Source of the DNA: Mesorhizobium loti R88b
Lineage (GTDB): Bacteria > Pseudomonadota > Alphaproteobacteria > Rhizobiales > Rhizobiaceae
Direction of reading: 5' to 3'
NCBI RefSeq assembly: GCF_013170845.1
Contig: NZ_CP033367.1
Span: 4,899,001-4,963,000 of the forward strand
DNA: 64,000 nt
A program made the position numbers and the translations under genes. This document shows positions 39,201-48,660 of the stretch, piece by piece. Below the pieces are notes generated by a model, which ran no database searches, was not told the origin of the DNA, and was given only the letters and a program-made list of their open reading frames with translations. Every line of letters begins with the position of its first letter. Within the stretch, counting starts at the first letter, position 1.

Positions 39201-41522
39201 TCAGGCCGCGGAGCGCCGCCCGGGACTGCCCGGCGGTTCGTGGCCAAGCGGCGTCACCAGCGTCAGGTCGGGGTAACCGCTCTCGATCAGCTTGACGGCC
39301 GCCTGAGTCACCTCATCGTCCGGTTCGAGCATGGATAGGAACACTTCCGTGGCCTCGCCGCCCAGGCGGCTGATGCCTTGCGCATCGGCCGGCCCGCATT
39401 CGACCACCACAAGGTCATAGGCGGTGGTCAGCGACTGCATGATGATCGGCAGCCGGTCGGCGGCGCGCATGGCGCGGACCGGATCGGCGGTGCCGACGGG
39501 AATGACGTGGCAGTCGGAATAGAGATCGGCATGAATCACGTCGCTGAATTGCGCCTGCGAGGCCAGCAGATCGGTGATGCCGGGGAAAAGCCCGCTGTCC
39601 AGCATCGGTCGCGAGGCGGCACCCGAGGCGGTCAGGTCGAGCAGCAGGACGCGCAGGCCGGCATCGGCGACCTCACGCGCCACCAGGACCGCCGACGCGG
39701 CGGCCTCGTCGCCTTCGGGCGAGACAAATATGGCGCGCGCCGCCCCACTGGCGATCAGCTTTTCAGCGGCCTTCTCGATGTCGATCTCGCCGAGCACCGA
39801 GGGCGTCCGCTGGACTTCTACGACGGGCTCCGGCTCGGCGACTGATACTGCCTCTGGAACCGGCTCGGCCTTGGTCACAGGTCCTGCTGGGGCAACAGGT
39901 TCGGCGACGGCAACAGGCTCGGACGCGGCAAGCGGCTGCGGCTGCGGCTGCATCATTTCCGGATCCACAACCGTTTCAGGCCACGGCGCCTCGGTGGCAC
40001 GATTGGCGAACTCGCTGGCGACGACCGGATCCAGGCGGGCGGATGGCTCCGGAGCAGCCGGCACCTGGTGGGTCGTCAGCGGCATCGCCACTTCGTCGAT
40101 CGGCGCGAAACGGGCTCCCGTGGCCGGGCGCATGGCGCGGCCCGAGAAGAGCTCCCGCAGCAGCGTGAAGACAGCCGCCAGCAGAAGCGAAGCCGCCGCC
40201 GCCGCGCCAACGATCGGGCCGACCTTGGGGAAGTAAGGCTCGGAGGGCACCGAAGCCGGCGAGGAGACGCGGGCGTCGACCGGCACGTAGTTGCGGTCCT
40301 TGCGCGAAGCTGCCTCGCGATAGTTGGTCAGATAGAGTTCGAGCTGCTGGCGCTTGGCGGCGGCATCGCGCTGCAGCGCATCGAGATCGACCTGCTGTTC
40401 GCCGGCCTGCGCCGACGCTGCCTTCAGCGTGTTGACGTCGGCGACGAGCTGGCTTTCGCGTGCCTTGGCGGCATCGGCCTGCATGACCAGACCCTTCATG
40501 ACCTTCTGGGCTTCGCTGCGGATCTGCGCGTCGAGATCGGCCAGCTGTGATTTCGCGGCGCGAACGCGCGGATGATTGTCGAGCATCGTCGTCGACAGAT
40601 CGGCGATGTTGGCGCGCAGCTCGGCCTGGCGTTCGCGCAAACGCTGGATCAGGTCTGACGACAGCACTTCCGGCAGGGAATCCAGCGAGCCGCCATTCTG
40701 CAGCGCCTTGCGCATGCTGTCGGCGGTGCCTTCGGCCGCGGCGCGGTTGGCGCGCACCCGCGACAATTCGGTCGACAGTTCGGCCAGCTGCTGCGTCGCC
40801 AGAGTGGCATTGTTGCCGCCCATCAGGAGGTCGGACTGGGAGCGGTAAGCCGCGACCTTGGCCTCGGCATCCCTGACCTGCTTCGACAGATCGGCAATCT
40901 CGGGCGCCAGAAAGTCCGCGGCGGCGGTGTTCGATTCGCTCTTGGCCGCGCCCTGCCCGGCAATATAGGAAGCGGCAATGGCATCGGGGATGGCGGCGGC
41001 GAGCTTTGGATCCTCCGAGGAGAACTCAATGGCAATGATGCGAGTCTTTTCAACGCCGAAGACGTTGAGCTTCTCGCGCATCTTCTTCAGCACACGCTCG
41101 TCGGCTGGAACATCCATCGGGTCGTTCTTCAGCCCAAGCAGGATCAGCACGCGGCTCAGCTTGGACATGTTGAGCGTCTCGTCGAACTCAGGCAGCCGCG
41201 ACAGACCGAGTTTCTGCGCCACCTGCTTGAGGATTTCGTTGGACGAAATGATCTGGACCTGGGTGGCGACCCCCTGCTCGTCGAGGATCGGCTTGTCGCC
41301 GTCATTGTTGCTGCCGGCCGGGCGGGTATAGACGGATTCGCGCGGGGCGATTTCCACCTGCGTCTGGGCCTTATAGTGCTTTGTCGCGAATGATGCGAAA
41401 GCAAACGCCAGGCCCGTCACGACCAGAGCGAACAGCAGGATGCGCAGCCAGTTCCTCGCCAGGCTGGCGAAGAGCTGCCTGAGGTCGACGTCGACATCTG
41501 CGGCCGCGGACTGAACGGACAT
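39201..41522 (-). CDS. exopolysaccharide chain-length/tyrosine-kinase-like protein (Wzz-ExoP type)
   Basis: The 773-residue inner-membrane protein has a Wzz domain with a first helix near residues 28-46, a long periplasmic coiled coil (about 190-400) and a second helix near 430-450. A Pro/Ala/Glu-rich linker follows, then a cytoplasmic nucleotide-binding-like domain. That last domain is degenerate. The Walker A position reads IFVSPEGDEAAASAV, without the GKS/T lysine, and there is no Tyr cluster at the C-terminus, so kinase activity is doubtful. It likely still sets polymer length with the export genes on the opposite strand (from 41781). Confidence 0.85.
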   Translation of the reverse strand: MSVQSAAADVDVDLRQLFASLARNWLRILLFALVVTGLAFAFASFATKHYKAQTQVEIAPRESVYTRPAGSNNDGDKPILDEQGVATQVQIISSNEILKQVAQKLGLSRLPEFDETLNMSKLSRVLILLGLKNDPMDVPADERVLKKMREKLNVFGVEKTRIIAIEFSSEDPKLAAAIPDAIAASYIAGQGAAKSESNTAAADFLAPEIADLSKQVRDAEAKVAAYRSQSDLLMGGNNATLATQQLAELSTELSRVRANRAAAEGTADSMRKALQNGGSLDSLPEVLSSDLIQRLRERQAELRANIADLSTTMLDNHPRVRAAKSQLADLDAQIRSEAQKVMKGLVMQADAAKARESQLVADVNTLKAASAQAGEQQVDLDALQRDAAAKRQQLELYLTNYREAASRKDRNYVPVDARVSSPASVPSEPYFPKVGPIVGAAAAASLLLAAVFTLLRELFSGRAMRPATGARFAPIDEVAMPLTTHQVPAAPEPSARLDPVVASEFANRATEAPWPETVVDPEMMQPQPQPLAASEPVAVAEPVAPAGPVTKAEPVPEAVSVAEPEPVVEVQRTPSVLGEIDIEKAAEKLIASGAARAIFVSPEGDEAAASAVLVAREVADAGLRVLLLDLTASGAASRPMLDSGLFPGITDLLASQAQFSDVIHADLYSDCHVIPVGTADPVRAMRAADRLPIIMQSLTTAYDLVVVECGPADAQGISRLGGEATEVFLSMLEPDDEVTQAAVKLIESGYPDLTLVTPLGHEPPGSPGRRSAA

Positions 41523-41780
41523 GCATCCCTACTCCGAAACTGGGTCAGCACGCACCGTAAACAACTATGGTAACCCAGTCGTTAAGATCGCGGTAATATT
41601 CCGTTAGGGATTACTGGCGAGCGGCAAACAAACCCGCAAAAAACGACAAAACCATTGCCGGCGTACACCGTATCGGTCGCCTCCTTTACCGGCCATTAAC
41701 CCTAACAGGATGATAACGGGCCTCGATATCAGATGTTTGCTGCGATGCTGCAGCGGCCAGCCGAAGGTACGTGTCCGGTC

Positions 41781-42344
41781 ATGAAAAGCACTGCTTCTCT
41801 CTTTCGCGCGCTGCTTGCCGTATCGGTGCTCGCCGGCTGCTCCAGCTACCGGCCGACCCCGGCAGCCTTCCACGAGGTGCTCGACCAGCCCTACCGTCTC
41901 GGCGCTGGCGACCGCATCCGCGTCACCGTATTCGAGCAGGACGGGCTGACCAATACCTACAGCGTCGACCAGTCCGGCTATCTCTCCTTCCCGCTTGTCG
42001 GCGCCATACCGGCGCGTGGCCACACCGCACAGCAGATGGAAAAGGAAATTGCCGATAAATTGCGGCAGGGCTATCTGCGCGACCCCGATGTCTCGGTCGA
42101 GATCGATCGCTACCGGCCGATCTTCGTCATGGGCGAAGTGGGTGCCGCCGGTCAGTACTCCTACGTGCCCGGCCTGACCGTGCAGAAAGCCATCGCCATT
42201 GCCGGCGGCTTCTCGCCACGCGCCAACCAGGAAAGCGTCGACATCACCCGCGACATCAACGGCAAGGTGATGACCGGCCGCGTGGTCACATCCGATCCGC
42301 TGCTGCCTGGAGACACCGTCTACGTTCGCGAACGCCTGTTCTGA
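41781..42344 (+). CDS. polysaccharide export lipoprotein (Wza/ExoF-like)
   Basis: The 187-residue protein has a lipoprotein signal (LLAVSVLAGCSSY, lipid Cys near residue 20), then the Poly_export domain YRLGAGDRIRVTVFEQDGL and a SLBB-like domain starting MGEVGAAGQYSYVPGLTVQ. It would form the periplasmic/outer-membrane part of the export channel. An earlier in-frame ATG (41733) adds 16 residues that spoil the signal peptide. The GT4 gene follows after 10 bases. Confidence 0.9.
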   Translation: MKSTASLFRALLAVSVLAGCSSYRPTPAAFHEVLDQPYRLGAGDRIRVTVFEQDGLTNTYSVDQSGYLSFPLVGAIPARGHTAQQMEKEIADKLRQGYLRDPDVSVEIDRYRPIFVMGEVGAAGQYSYVPGLTVQKAIAIAGGFSPRANQESVDITRDINGKVMTGRVVTSDPLLPGDTVYVRERLF

Positions 42345-42354
42345 CAGACACCAC

Positions 42355-43485
42355 GTGGCGGACAAGCTCAGGATCGTCCACTGCTTTCGCTCACCCGTCG
42401 GAGGAATTTTCCGCCATGTGCGCGACCTGACGGAGGCGCAGGTCGCTGCCGGTCATATGGTCGGCATCGTCTGCGATTCGACCACCGGCGGCGAATTCGA
42501 GGAGCGTCTGTTCGCGCAGATGAAGGACATGCTGGCGCTCGGTATCCATCGCACGCCAATGCAGCGCCATGTCGGCCCGGGCGATCTCGCCTCGGCCCGG
42601 CGCACGTACAGGATCATCAAGGAATTGCGGCCGGACGTGTTGCATGGGCACGGCGCCAAGGGTGGCGCCTATGCCCGTCTGTTCGGCTCATTGTTGCGGG
42701 TATCAAGGTCTCGCGTAGCCCGCCTTTATTCGCCGCATGGCGGCTCTCTCCACTATGACGAGAGCACCGCCACCGGAAAGCTGTTCTTCGCGCTCGAGCG
42801 CTTCATGGCACGCTTCACCGACTGCCTGCTGTTCGTCTCGGACTATGAGCGGCGGACCTATCGCAGGAAGGTGGGCGAGCCGCCTATCCCCAACATTCTG
42901 GTCTACAACGGACTGCGCGCTACTGAGTTCGAGCCGGTGATCACCAGTACCGATGCGGCGGATCTGCTCTACATCGGCATGATGCGCGACCTGAAGGGGC
43001 CCGACATCTTTATCGACGCCCTGGCCGCCGCCGGTCCGCAGCTTGGCCGCGCGCTGAGCGCGGTGATGGTCGGCGACGGCGATGACCTGCCGCGCTACCA
43101 CGCCCAGGTAGAGCGCCTGGGACTCCAAGGCAACGTCCGCTTCCTGCCGCCAATGCCGGCCAGGGAGGCCTTTGCGCTGGCGGCGCTCGTCGTGGTTCCC
43201 TCACGCGCCGAAGCCATGCCCTATATCGTGCTGGAGACGCTGGCCGCGGCGAGACCGATGATCGCCACGTCCGTCGGCGGCATACCGGAGATTTTTGGCT
43301 CCGGCTCCCCTGCCTTGATTCGCCCCGATCCGGTCGAACTCGCCGACAAGATGAGTGAGGCGCTTGCCGACCTTGCCGCCTATGGCCGACTGATGCCCGA
43401 CGCCGCCAGCCTCCGGGCGCGCTTCGGCGCCGACGTCATGGCCGCCGAAATCGAGAAGGCTTATTTCGCCGCGCTGGGCAGGTAG
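42355..43485 (+). CDS. glycosyltransferase family 4
   Basis: The 376-residue GT-B enzyme starts with GTG 42355 (VADKLRIVHCFRSPVGG). The N-terminal acceptor domain holds LHGHGAKGGAYARLFG and the C-terminal nucleotide-sugar domain has the E-x7-E motif EAMPYIVLE. It transfers a sugar to a lipid-linked repeat unit in the cytoplasm. It sits between the export lipoprotein and the priming transferase genes. Confidence 0.9.
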   Translation: MADKLRIVHCFRSPVGGIFRHVRDLTEAQVAAGHMVGIVCDSTTGGEFEERLFAQMKDMLALGIHRTPMQRHVGPGDLASARRTYRIIKELRPDVLHGHGAKGGAYARLFGSLLRVSRSRVARLYSPHGGSLHYDESTATGKLFFALERFMARFTDCLLFVSDYERRTYRRKVGEPPIPNILVYNGLRATEFEPVITSTDAADLLYIGMMRDLKGPDIFIDALAAAGPQLGRALSAVMVGDGDDLPRYHAQVERLGLQGNVRFLPPMPAREAFALAALVVVPSRAEAMPYIVLETLAAARPMIATSVGGIPEIFGSGSPALIRPDPVELADKMSEALADLAAYGRLMPDAASLRARFGADVMAAEIEKAYFAALGR

Positions 43486-43575
43486 CGCCCAAGCCTTTCC
43501 AAAGCCACGCGTTGTTTCAAGGGTTTCTTAGCTCTCTTTTGCTATTCCGTCAGGGGAAGCTTGCGGACAGCCCCC

Positions 43576-45111
43576 ATGAACGAGATCGACCCCGCACACC
43601 GCTTTTCACCAGAAGCCGTGCGCAAATTCGAGGCACCGACCGAAGGCGACACGCCCGGCGGCATGAATGACGTTGCCCGACAGGTCGCTTCGCAATACCG
43701 ACGCGATACGATGTCGCCGATCATGGTCAGCGGTGTGCTGCGCATGGTCGAATTCGCTTTGCTGTTCCTGTCCGGCCTCGGCGTTTATTTCCACTATGTC
43801 GGGTTCTTCAATTATCTCGCCTGGCAATATCCGCTGACGATGGCCGCAGCTTCCTTCCTTGCCGTGGTGTTGCTCGACGTCAGCGACTGCTACCAGGTCG
43901 TCTCGCTGATGCGGCCCATCGCCAATTTCGGCCGCATCCTGCTGGCCTGGGCCGGAGCCTTCGCGCTGATGGCGTTGACCGCTTTTGCCGTGAAGATGTC
44001 GGAAGACTATTCACGCCTTTTGTTCGGCACCTGGTTCGTCGTCGGTTTCGTTCTCCTCTTTAGTCTCAGGCTGGTGATGTCGAAACTCATCCGGCGCTGG
44101 GCGCGCGATGGCCGCATGGAACGGCGCGCCGTCATTGTCGGCGGTGGCAAGGCGGCCGAAGTGCTGATCCGCTCGGTCGAAAAGCAGCCCTACAACGATA
44201 TCCGCATCTGCGGCATCTTCGATGATCGCGGCGACAAGCGCTCGCCGCCGATCGTTGCCGGCTATCCCAAGCTCGGCACGATTTCGGAACTGATCGAATT
44301 CGCCCGCATCGCCCGCATCGACATGCTAATCGTGTCGCTGCCGCTGACGGCTGAAATGCGCGTGCTGCAGCTGTTGAAGAAGCTGTGGGTGCTGCCGGTC
44401 GATATCCGCTTGTCGGCGCATTCCAACGCGCTGCAGTTTCGCCCACGCGCCTATTCCTTCATCGGCTCGGTGCCGATGCTGGATATTTTCGACAGGCCGA
44501 TCAACGACTGGGATTCGGTCGCCAAGCGCGCCTTCGATATCATCTTCAGCCTCATCGGCATCGTCGTGTTCTCGCCAGTGATGCTGGCAACCGCCATCGC
44601 CATCAAGCTCGACAGCAAGGGACCGGTGCTGTTCAAGCAAAAGCGGCACGGCTTCAACAACGAGATCATCGAGGTCTACAAGTTTCGCTCGATGTACACC
44701 GACCGTTCGGATCCGACCGCCAAGCAGACCGTGACCAAGAACGACCCGCGCGTCACCCGCGTCGGCCGCTTTATCCGCAAGACCTCGATCGACGAACTGC
44801 CGCAGTTCGTCAATTCGCTGCTGGGCTCGCTGTCGCTGATCGGCCCGCGCCCGCATGCCATCGCCGCGCAGTCGCACAACCTGCTCTACAACGAGGTGGT
44901 CGACGGCTATTTCGCGCGCCACAAGGTCAAGCCCGGCGTCACCGGCTGGGCGCAGATCAATGGCTGGCGCGGCGAGATGGACACCAATGAGAAGATCCGC
45001 ATGCGCACGGAGTACGACCTCTATTACATCGAGAACTGGTCGCTGCTGTTCGATCTCAGAATCCTGTTCCTGACACCGGTCCGGCTGCTCAACACGGAAA
45101 ACGCCTATTGA
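43576..45111 (+). CDS. undecaprenyl-phosphate sugar phosphotransferase (WcaJ/ExoY-like)
   Basis: The 511-residue membrane enzyme has four N-terminal helices (residues about 50-180), a Rossmann-like CoA-binding-type domain (RRAVIVGGGKAAEVLI), a fifth helix and the C-terminal bacterial sugar-transferase domain with KRAFDIIFSLIGIVVF, VYKFRSMYTD, DELPQFVNSLLG and LIGPRPHA. It starts polymer synthesis by moving a sugar phosphate onto undecaprenyl phosphate. ATG 43576 is used. The polymerase gene overlaps its stop. Confidence 0.93.
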   Translation: MNEIDPAHRFSPEAVRKFEAPTEGDTPGGMNDVARQVASQYRRDTMSPIMVSGVLRMVEFALLFLSGLGVYFHYVGFFNYLAWQYPLTMAAASFLAVVLLDVSDCYQVVSLMRPIANFGRILLAWAGAFALMALTAFAVKMSEDYSRLLFGTWFVVGFVLLFSLRLVMSKLIRRWARDGRMERRAVIVGGGKAAEVLIRSVEKQPYNDIRICGIFDDRGDKRSPPIVAGYPKLGTISELIEFARIARIDMLIVSLPLTAEMRVLQLLKKLWVLPVDIRLSAHSNALQFRPRAYSFIGSVPMLDIFDRPINDWDSVAKRAFDIIFSLIGIVVFSPVMLATAIAIKLDSKGPVLFKQKRHGFNNEIIEVYKFRSMYTDRSDPTAKQTVTKNDPRVTRVGRFIRKTSIDELPQFVNSLLGSLSLIGPRPHAIAAQSHNLLYNEVVDGYFARHKVKPGVTGWAQINGWRGEMDTNEKIRMRTEYDLYYIENWSLLFDLRILFLTPVRLLNTENAY

Positions 45112-46367
45112 GCGCGATTTCCCACGAGTTGCCGTCGGCCGCGGTCAGCGCCAAGCTGATCGCGCTGATTTCGACCAGTGCGGTGGTGGTCGGCATCCTT
45201 TTGTCCGGTTTCGTCATCAGCGAGCCGGCGCCTTACGAAATCTACATGGCCGGCCTGATCGTCATCTGGGCACTGTTTGGCCTGAGGATTTCGCGCGCCA
45301 CAGCACCGCTGCTGGTGCTGCTGGTGACGATGAACATTGGCGGCATGATCTCCATGACGCAGATGGCGGACCTCGCCTTCACGCCGCTCTATCTCTCCGT
45401 ATCGCTGTTTCTCGCCTTCAGCGCGGTGTTCTTCGCCTCGATCACCGCCACGCAGCCAGGCCTCTACCGGCTGATCTTCAATGCCTATGTCGTCTCGGCG
45501 GTGGCGACGTCGCTGCTTGGCATAGCAGGCTATTTCCATGCCTTTCCCGGCGCCGAGATCTTCACCAAATACGATCGCGCCGCCGGCGCCTTCCAGGATC
45601 CGAACGTCTTCGGACCTTTTCTGGTGCTGCCCGGCATCTATCTGCTCTATCTGATCCTGACAGGTTCGGTCTCGCGCATGCCGCTGCTGGCGGTGCCGCT
45701 GCTTATCATCACATTGGGCATCTTCTTCTCCTTCTCGCGTGGCGCCTGGGGCATGTTCGCCGTTTCGGCCGTGCTGCTCACCGGCTGCCTGTTCCTGCAA
45801 AGCGCCAGCGGCAAGTTCCGGCTGCGCGTGGTGATCATGACCATTGCTGCGCTGGCGCTGCTGACGATCGCCATCATCGTCATCTTGCAGCTGCCCGGCG
45901 TGTCGGACATGTTCACCCAGCGCGCCCATCTGGAGCAAAGCTACGACACCGCGCGCCTCGGCCGCTTCGCCCGCTACTCGATCGGCTTCCAGATGGCGAT
46001 GGAGCATCCATTCGGCATCGGGCCGCTGGTCTTCGGCAAGATGTTCGGCGAGGACACGCACGACATCTGGCTGAAGATGCTGATGGACTATGGCTGGCTC
46101 GGCTTCGTGTCGTTCCTGACGCTGGTGCTGTGGACCATCGCAGCCGGGTTCCGCATCCTGCTGCGTGACCGGCCATGGCAGCCCTATCTCCTGTGCGCCT
46201 ATGTCGCCTTCATCGGCAATATCGGGCTCGGCACCTTCATCGACATCGACCACTGGCGCCACATGTATCTGCTGCTCGGCCTGGTATGGGGAGCCATCGC
46301 CCTGGAATACCGCCATCAGCGACTGCTGCGGCCGGCATTTCCGAGTGTGTCGGCGATCGCGCGATAA
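45108..46367 (+). CDS. O-antigen ligase/polymerase-like membrane protein (Wzy type)
   Basis: The 419-residue protein has 10-12 hydrophobic helices and a Wzy_C-type periplasmic loop containing FFSFSRGAWGMF, HPFGIGPLVFG and EDTHDIWLKMLMDYG, the last with the conserved His of O-antigen ligases. The TTG start at 45108 overlaps the stop of the sugar-transferase gene (TTGA). It is probably the polymerase for the exopolysaccharide built by this cluster. It is the last core gene before the tRNA. Confidence 0.87.
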   Translation: MSAISHELPSAAVSAKLIALISTSAVVVGILLSGFVISEPAPYEIYMAGLIVIWALFGLRISRATAPLLVLLVTMNIGGMISMTQMADLAFTPLYLSVSLFLAFSAVFFASITATQPGLYRLIFNAYVVSAVATSLLGIAGYFHAFPGAEIFTKYDRAAGAFQDPNVFGPFLVLPGIYLLYLILTGSVSRMPLLAVPLLIITLGIFFSFSRGAWGMFAVSAVLLTGCLFLQSASGKFRLRVVIMTIAALALLTIAIIVILQLPGVSDMFTQRAHLEQSYDTARLGRFARYSIGFQMAMEHPFGIGPLVFGKMFGEDTHDIWLKMLMDYGWLGFVSFLTLVLWTIAAGFRILLRDRPWQPYLLCAYVAFIGNIGLGTFIDIDHWRHMYLLLGLVWGAIALEYRHQRLLRPAFPSVSAIAR

Positions 46368-46421
46368 ACGCCGAATTTCGGTTGACCCGAACAGGGTTAT
46401 CACGATACATCGCGACCGGTC

Positions 46422-46498
<77 letters not shown>

Positions 46499-46547
46499 AT
46501 AAGAACAAAGAGTTAGCCATTTCCCCCAGAGGTGGCTATAAAATTTC

Positions 46548-46566
46548 TAGCCACGTTGTAGCCAGC
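46548..46566 (+). repeat. integrase arm-type repeat, left end
   Basis: TAGCCACGTTGTAGCCAGC matches the right-end copy (63942-63960) at 17 of 19 positions. Further TAGCCA boxes stand close by: TTAGCCAT at 46513 and an inverted TGGCTATA at 46533. Clusters like this next to a tRNA attachment site are typical of integrase arm-binding sites. The core att site itself would be in the tRNA 3' end. Confidence 0.6.
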
Positions 46567-46883
46567 GAGCCTCGCGAGGCGATTCCGGGAGCAGTCGCTC
46601 CAGCAGCCTCGGAACCTTCCCTAGTCCGACAGGTTGAGTCTCGTGACGGCGGAGCATTTGTTTGTCCCTCAACAGCGATGTCGGGCCTCGTAACCCTAAT
46701 TCGCCGTCACACCCTCACAGACAAACCCCCCGCGCGACGATGCCCGTAAGCCCTTCGCTTAGAGCGGCAATACCCTTGTATGATTGAGGAATGGCGTCGC
46801 TGTGGTACTTTTCCATCTGTCGGCCATCTACTCCTCCCAAGCGATGGCGCAAACCAAGCTCACCCCCCGCGAGCTTGAAATCA
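46567..46883. other. gene-free left border of the element
   Basis: No credible gene. It contains a 12-base palindrome GCCTCGCGAGGC (46569-46580) and short open frames without ribosome sites. A stretch at 46850-46880 could encode LTPRELEINPLPFPWAAG and may be a gene remnant, but it runs straight into a terminator. Confidence 0.5.
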
Positions 46884-46917
46884 ACCCGCTGCCTTTCCCC
46901 TGGGCAGCGGGTTTTTC
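46884..46917 (+). terminator. intrinsic terminator
   Basis: The perfect 11-base stem AACCCGCTGCC / GGCAGCGGGTT with a 9-base loop is followed by TTT. It is not preceded by a recognisable intact gene; it may end read-through from the tRNA or a lost gene. Confidence 0.8.
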
Positions 46918-46931
46918 GTGCTAGCAAGAAA

Positions 46932-46951
46932 AAGCCCGCCGAAGCGGGCTT
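46932..46951 (-). terminator. intrinsic terminator of the 46993-47280 gene
   Basis: The stem AAGCCCGC / GCGGGCTT with a 4-base loop is followed by TTTTTC on the minus strand, 41 bases past the stop codon of the small secreted-protein gene. Confidence 0.75.
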
Positions 46952-46992
46952 CTGTCGTTTGCGATGCGGATCGGTCAGGCGTGGGCCGAGAT

Positions 46993-47280
46993 TCAGCCGC
47001 CCATCTTCTTCGCCATTACGCAGAAGTCAGCATGCGACTTGTTGATCGTGGCATCGCCGCAGTCTTTCAACACGGCCTTCTGTTCCTCGGGTTTCATGGC
47101 CATCCACGCGGTCTTGAAATCCGCGTCCGACCTTAAGGTTTTCATGCCGGCATCGGTGAAGAACGGCGACATCTTTGCCGGGTCGTCCAGCGCGGACGTT
47201 CCGGTGCCGCTGCCAGCGAGGGCCGCACCAGTCGTCATCGCAAGCGCCATCGCGCCCATTGTGAGCATCTTGATGTTCAT
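46993..47280 (-). CDS. small secreted protein of unknown function
   Basis: ATG 47280 has GGGAG 8 bases upstream and gives 95 residues. A signal peptide (MNIKMLTMGAMALAMTTGAA) precedes a mature part with two cysteines (KDCGD and DFCVMAKKMGG) and helix-forming segments. The short version is preferred to a TTG extension. It has its own terminator. The family is not recognised; similar small Cys-containing periplasmic proteins exist in rhizobia. Confidence 0.65.
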   Translation of the reverse strand: MNIKMLTMGAMALAMTTGAALAGSGTGTSALDDPAKMSPFFTDAGMKTLRSDADFKTAWMAMKPEEQKAVLKDCGDATINKSHADFCVMAKKMGG

Positions 47281-47547
47281 GGAAGTTTCTCCCAATAAAG
47301 GGCTGCCAAAGCGGCAGCTTGTTGCATCAACTTGGCTCTTCGGAAAAAGTTTCTCCGCTTGACGAAAAAGACCCCGAAATGGGATGCGGAATCGGGCAGG
47401 TTTCTGGAGCGCTGGGTAACCAGCTAGCTAATTGGCATCGCTGTCGGACGCGCGCTGGCGGGCTGAGGCACTCCCTTCGGGAGCCGGCTTGCTTTGTGCA
47501 CAACACCCTGCGCAAGTATCCGCCCGGGCACGACTTGGGAGGTGGGA

Positions 47548-47853
47548 ATGCTCCGCATTTTTCTGGCAGTTGCCGCATTTGCTGTATTCTGCGACGGCGC
47601 GATAGCAGAAGAACGATCGTGCGAGGCGATCGGGGCGTTGCTTGCTGGAACCGGCAACTGTCAGGATGGAGACGTTGTGAAGATTGGCTCGGTGGATGCC
47701 GATGACGTTCCCGAGATGGTACAGACCTATTGCGACTTTGGTTCTCAGATCCTGACGCTGCCTGACAGAGCTATAGCCAGCCAAATAGCGGGACAGCCGC
47801 AATACGTGGTGCTCTGCAAATACCATCGTAGACCGGCCGCTCCAAGCAAATGA
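47548..47853 (+). CDS. small secreted Cys-containing protein
   Basis: ATG 47548 follows GGGAGGTGGGA and gives 101 residues: a signal peptide (LRIFLAVAAFAVFCDGAIA) and a mature part with four cysteines (RSCEA, GNCQDGD, TYCDFG, VLCKYH). CQDGDVVKIGSVDADDVPEM suggests a small extracytoplasmic beta protein held by disulfides. It lies 22 bases before the DUF6602 gene and may share its transcript. Function unknown. Confidence 0.65.
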   Translation: MLRIFLAVAAFAVFCDGAIAEERSCEAIGALLAGTGNCQDGDVVKIGSVDADDVPEMVQTYCDFGSQILTLPDRAIASQIAGQPQYVVLCKYHRRPAAPSK

Positions 47854-47875
47854 AACAGCCTCCTCGTAAATACCT

Positions 47876-48655
47876 ATGACCCCCAAGGCTCCGCAGCATC
47901 TGACTTACCTCAGCGCGCTCCAACTGATCGCTGATCAGTCGAGGCGAGAGTTGGCGACGCTGATGCCTCACATGGGTGAGCGCGGTCGGATCGCTGAAGA
48001 GATCATCCGCAATGTCCTCCAGCGAACGCTACCAAAACGCTTTTCCATCGGGACGGGCGTATTGATCTCGGCGTCAGGCGAGACCAGTTCGCAGACAGAC
48101 ATCGTCATTTTCGACAATTTCCACAATGCGCCGCTGCTCTCCGAGTTCGGCGTCGGCATCTACCCCGTTGAAATTGTCTACGCGACCATTGAGGTGAAGT
48201 CGGTTCTCACAAAAAAAGAGTTGAGGGATTCGCTCGGCGCCATACGAAAAATCCGGAACGTAGGCAGCAAGAAGCATTATATCTTCCAAGGCGTCGCCAC
48301 TGATACAGACGGGAAATTGGTCCCATTCAACGGCCCAATGACGATCACTGTGCCGCCACGTTCATACATTGTCGCATTCGGCCAAAAGGGAATGGGCAAG
48401 ACCTACGAAGGGTTTTGCCAGACGCTTAGACAGTGCCTCGACGAGCATGACGACCACGTTCACGGTGTTGCAGTGCTGGCAAACGACTGGTTTGCGGCCC
48501 GCGTGGCGTTCAAAAGACCGACGATCTTGCTCGGCAAGGATGGCAACGCCCTTTTGAGCCTGTATTCATCGATCCTCAAAGGTCAGCGAAACTTTGCGGT
48601 CTACCCGCTGGACTTAGACGCTTATCTCCGCGAGACCAAGGACGACCCGCCGTAG
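47876..48655 (+). CDS. DUF6602 protein, nuclease-like
   Basis: The 259-residue protein has Asp75 in SSQTDIVIFD and the pair Glu106/Lys108 in ATIEVKSVLTKKEL. This D...E-x-K layout is that of PD-(D/E)xK nucleases. An N-terminal helix with RGRIAEEIIRNVL precedes it. The match to DUF6602 is by recall of its SSQxDIVIFD...IEVKS signature. Such proteins often occur in variable genome regions, and a role in defence or DNA processing is inference. No methylase or helicase partner is adjacent. Confidence 0.7.
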   Translation: MTPKAPQHLTYLSALQLIADQSRRELATLMPHMGERGRIAEEIIRNVLQRTLPKRFSIGTGVLISASGETSSQTDIVIFDNFHNAPLLSEFGVGIYPVEIVYATIEVKSVLTKKELRDSLGAIRKIRNVGSKKHYIFQGVATDTDGKLVPFNGPMTITVPPRSYIVAFGQKGMGKTYEGFCQTLRQCLDEHDDHVHGVAVLANDWFAARVAFKRPTILLGKDGNALLSLYSSILKGQRNFAVYPLDLDAYLRETKDDPP

Positions 48656-48660
48656 CCCAG

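Noticed and set aside
45105..46403. 432-residue His/Asp/Gln-rich frame opposite the Wzy-like gene
   Set aside because: Mirror frame of a hydrophobic membrane protein; these always read as charged low-complexity sequence.
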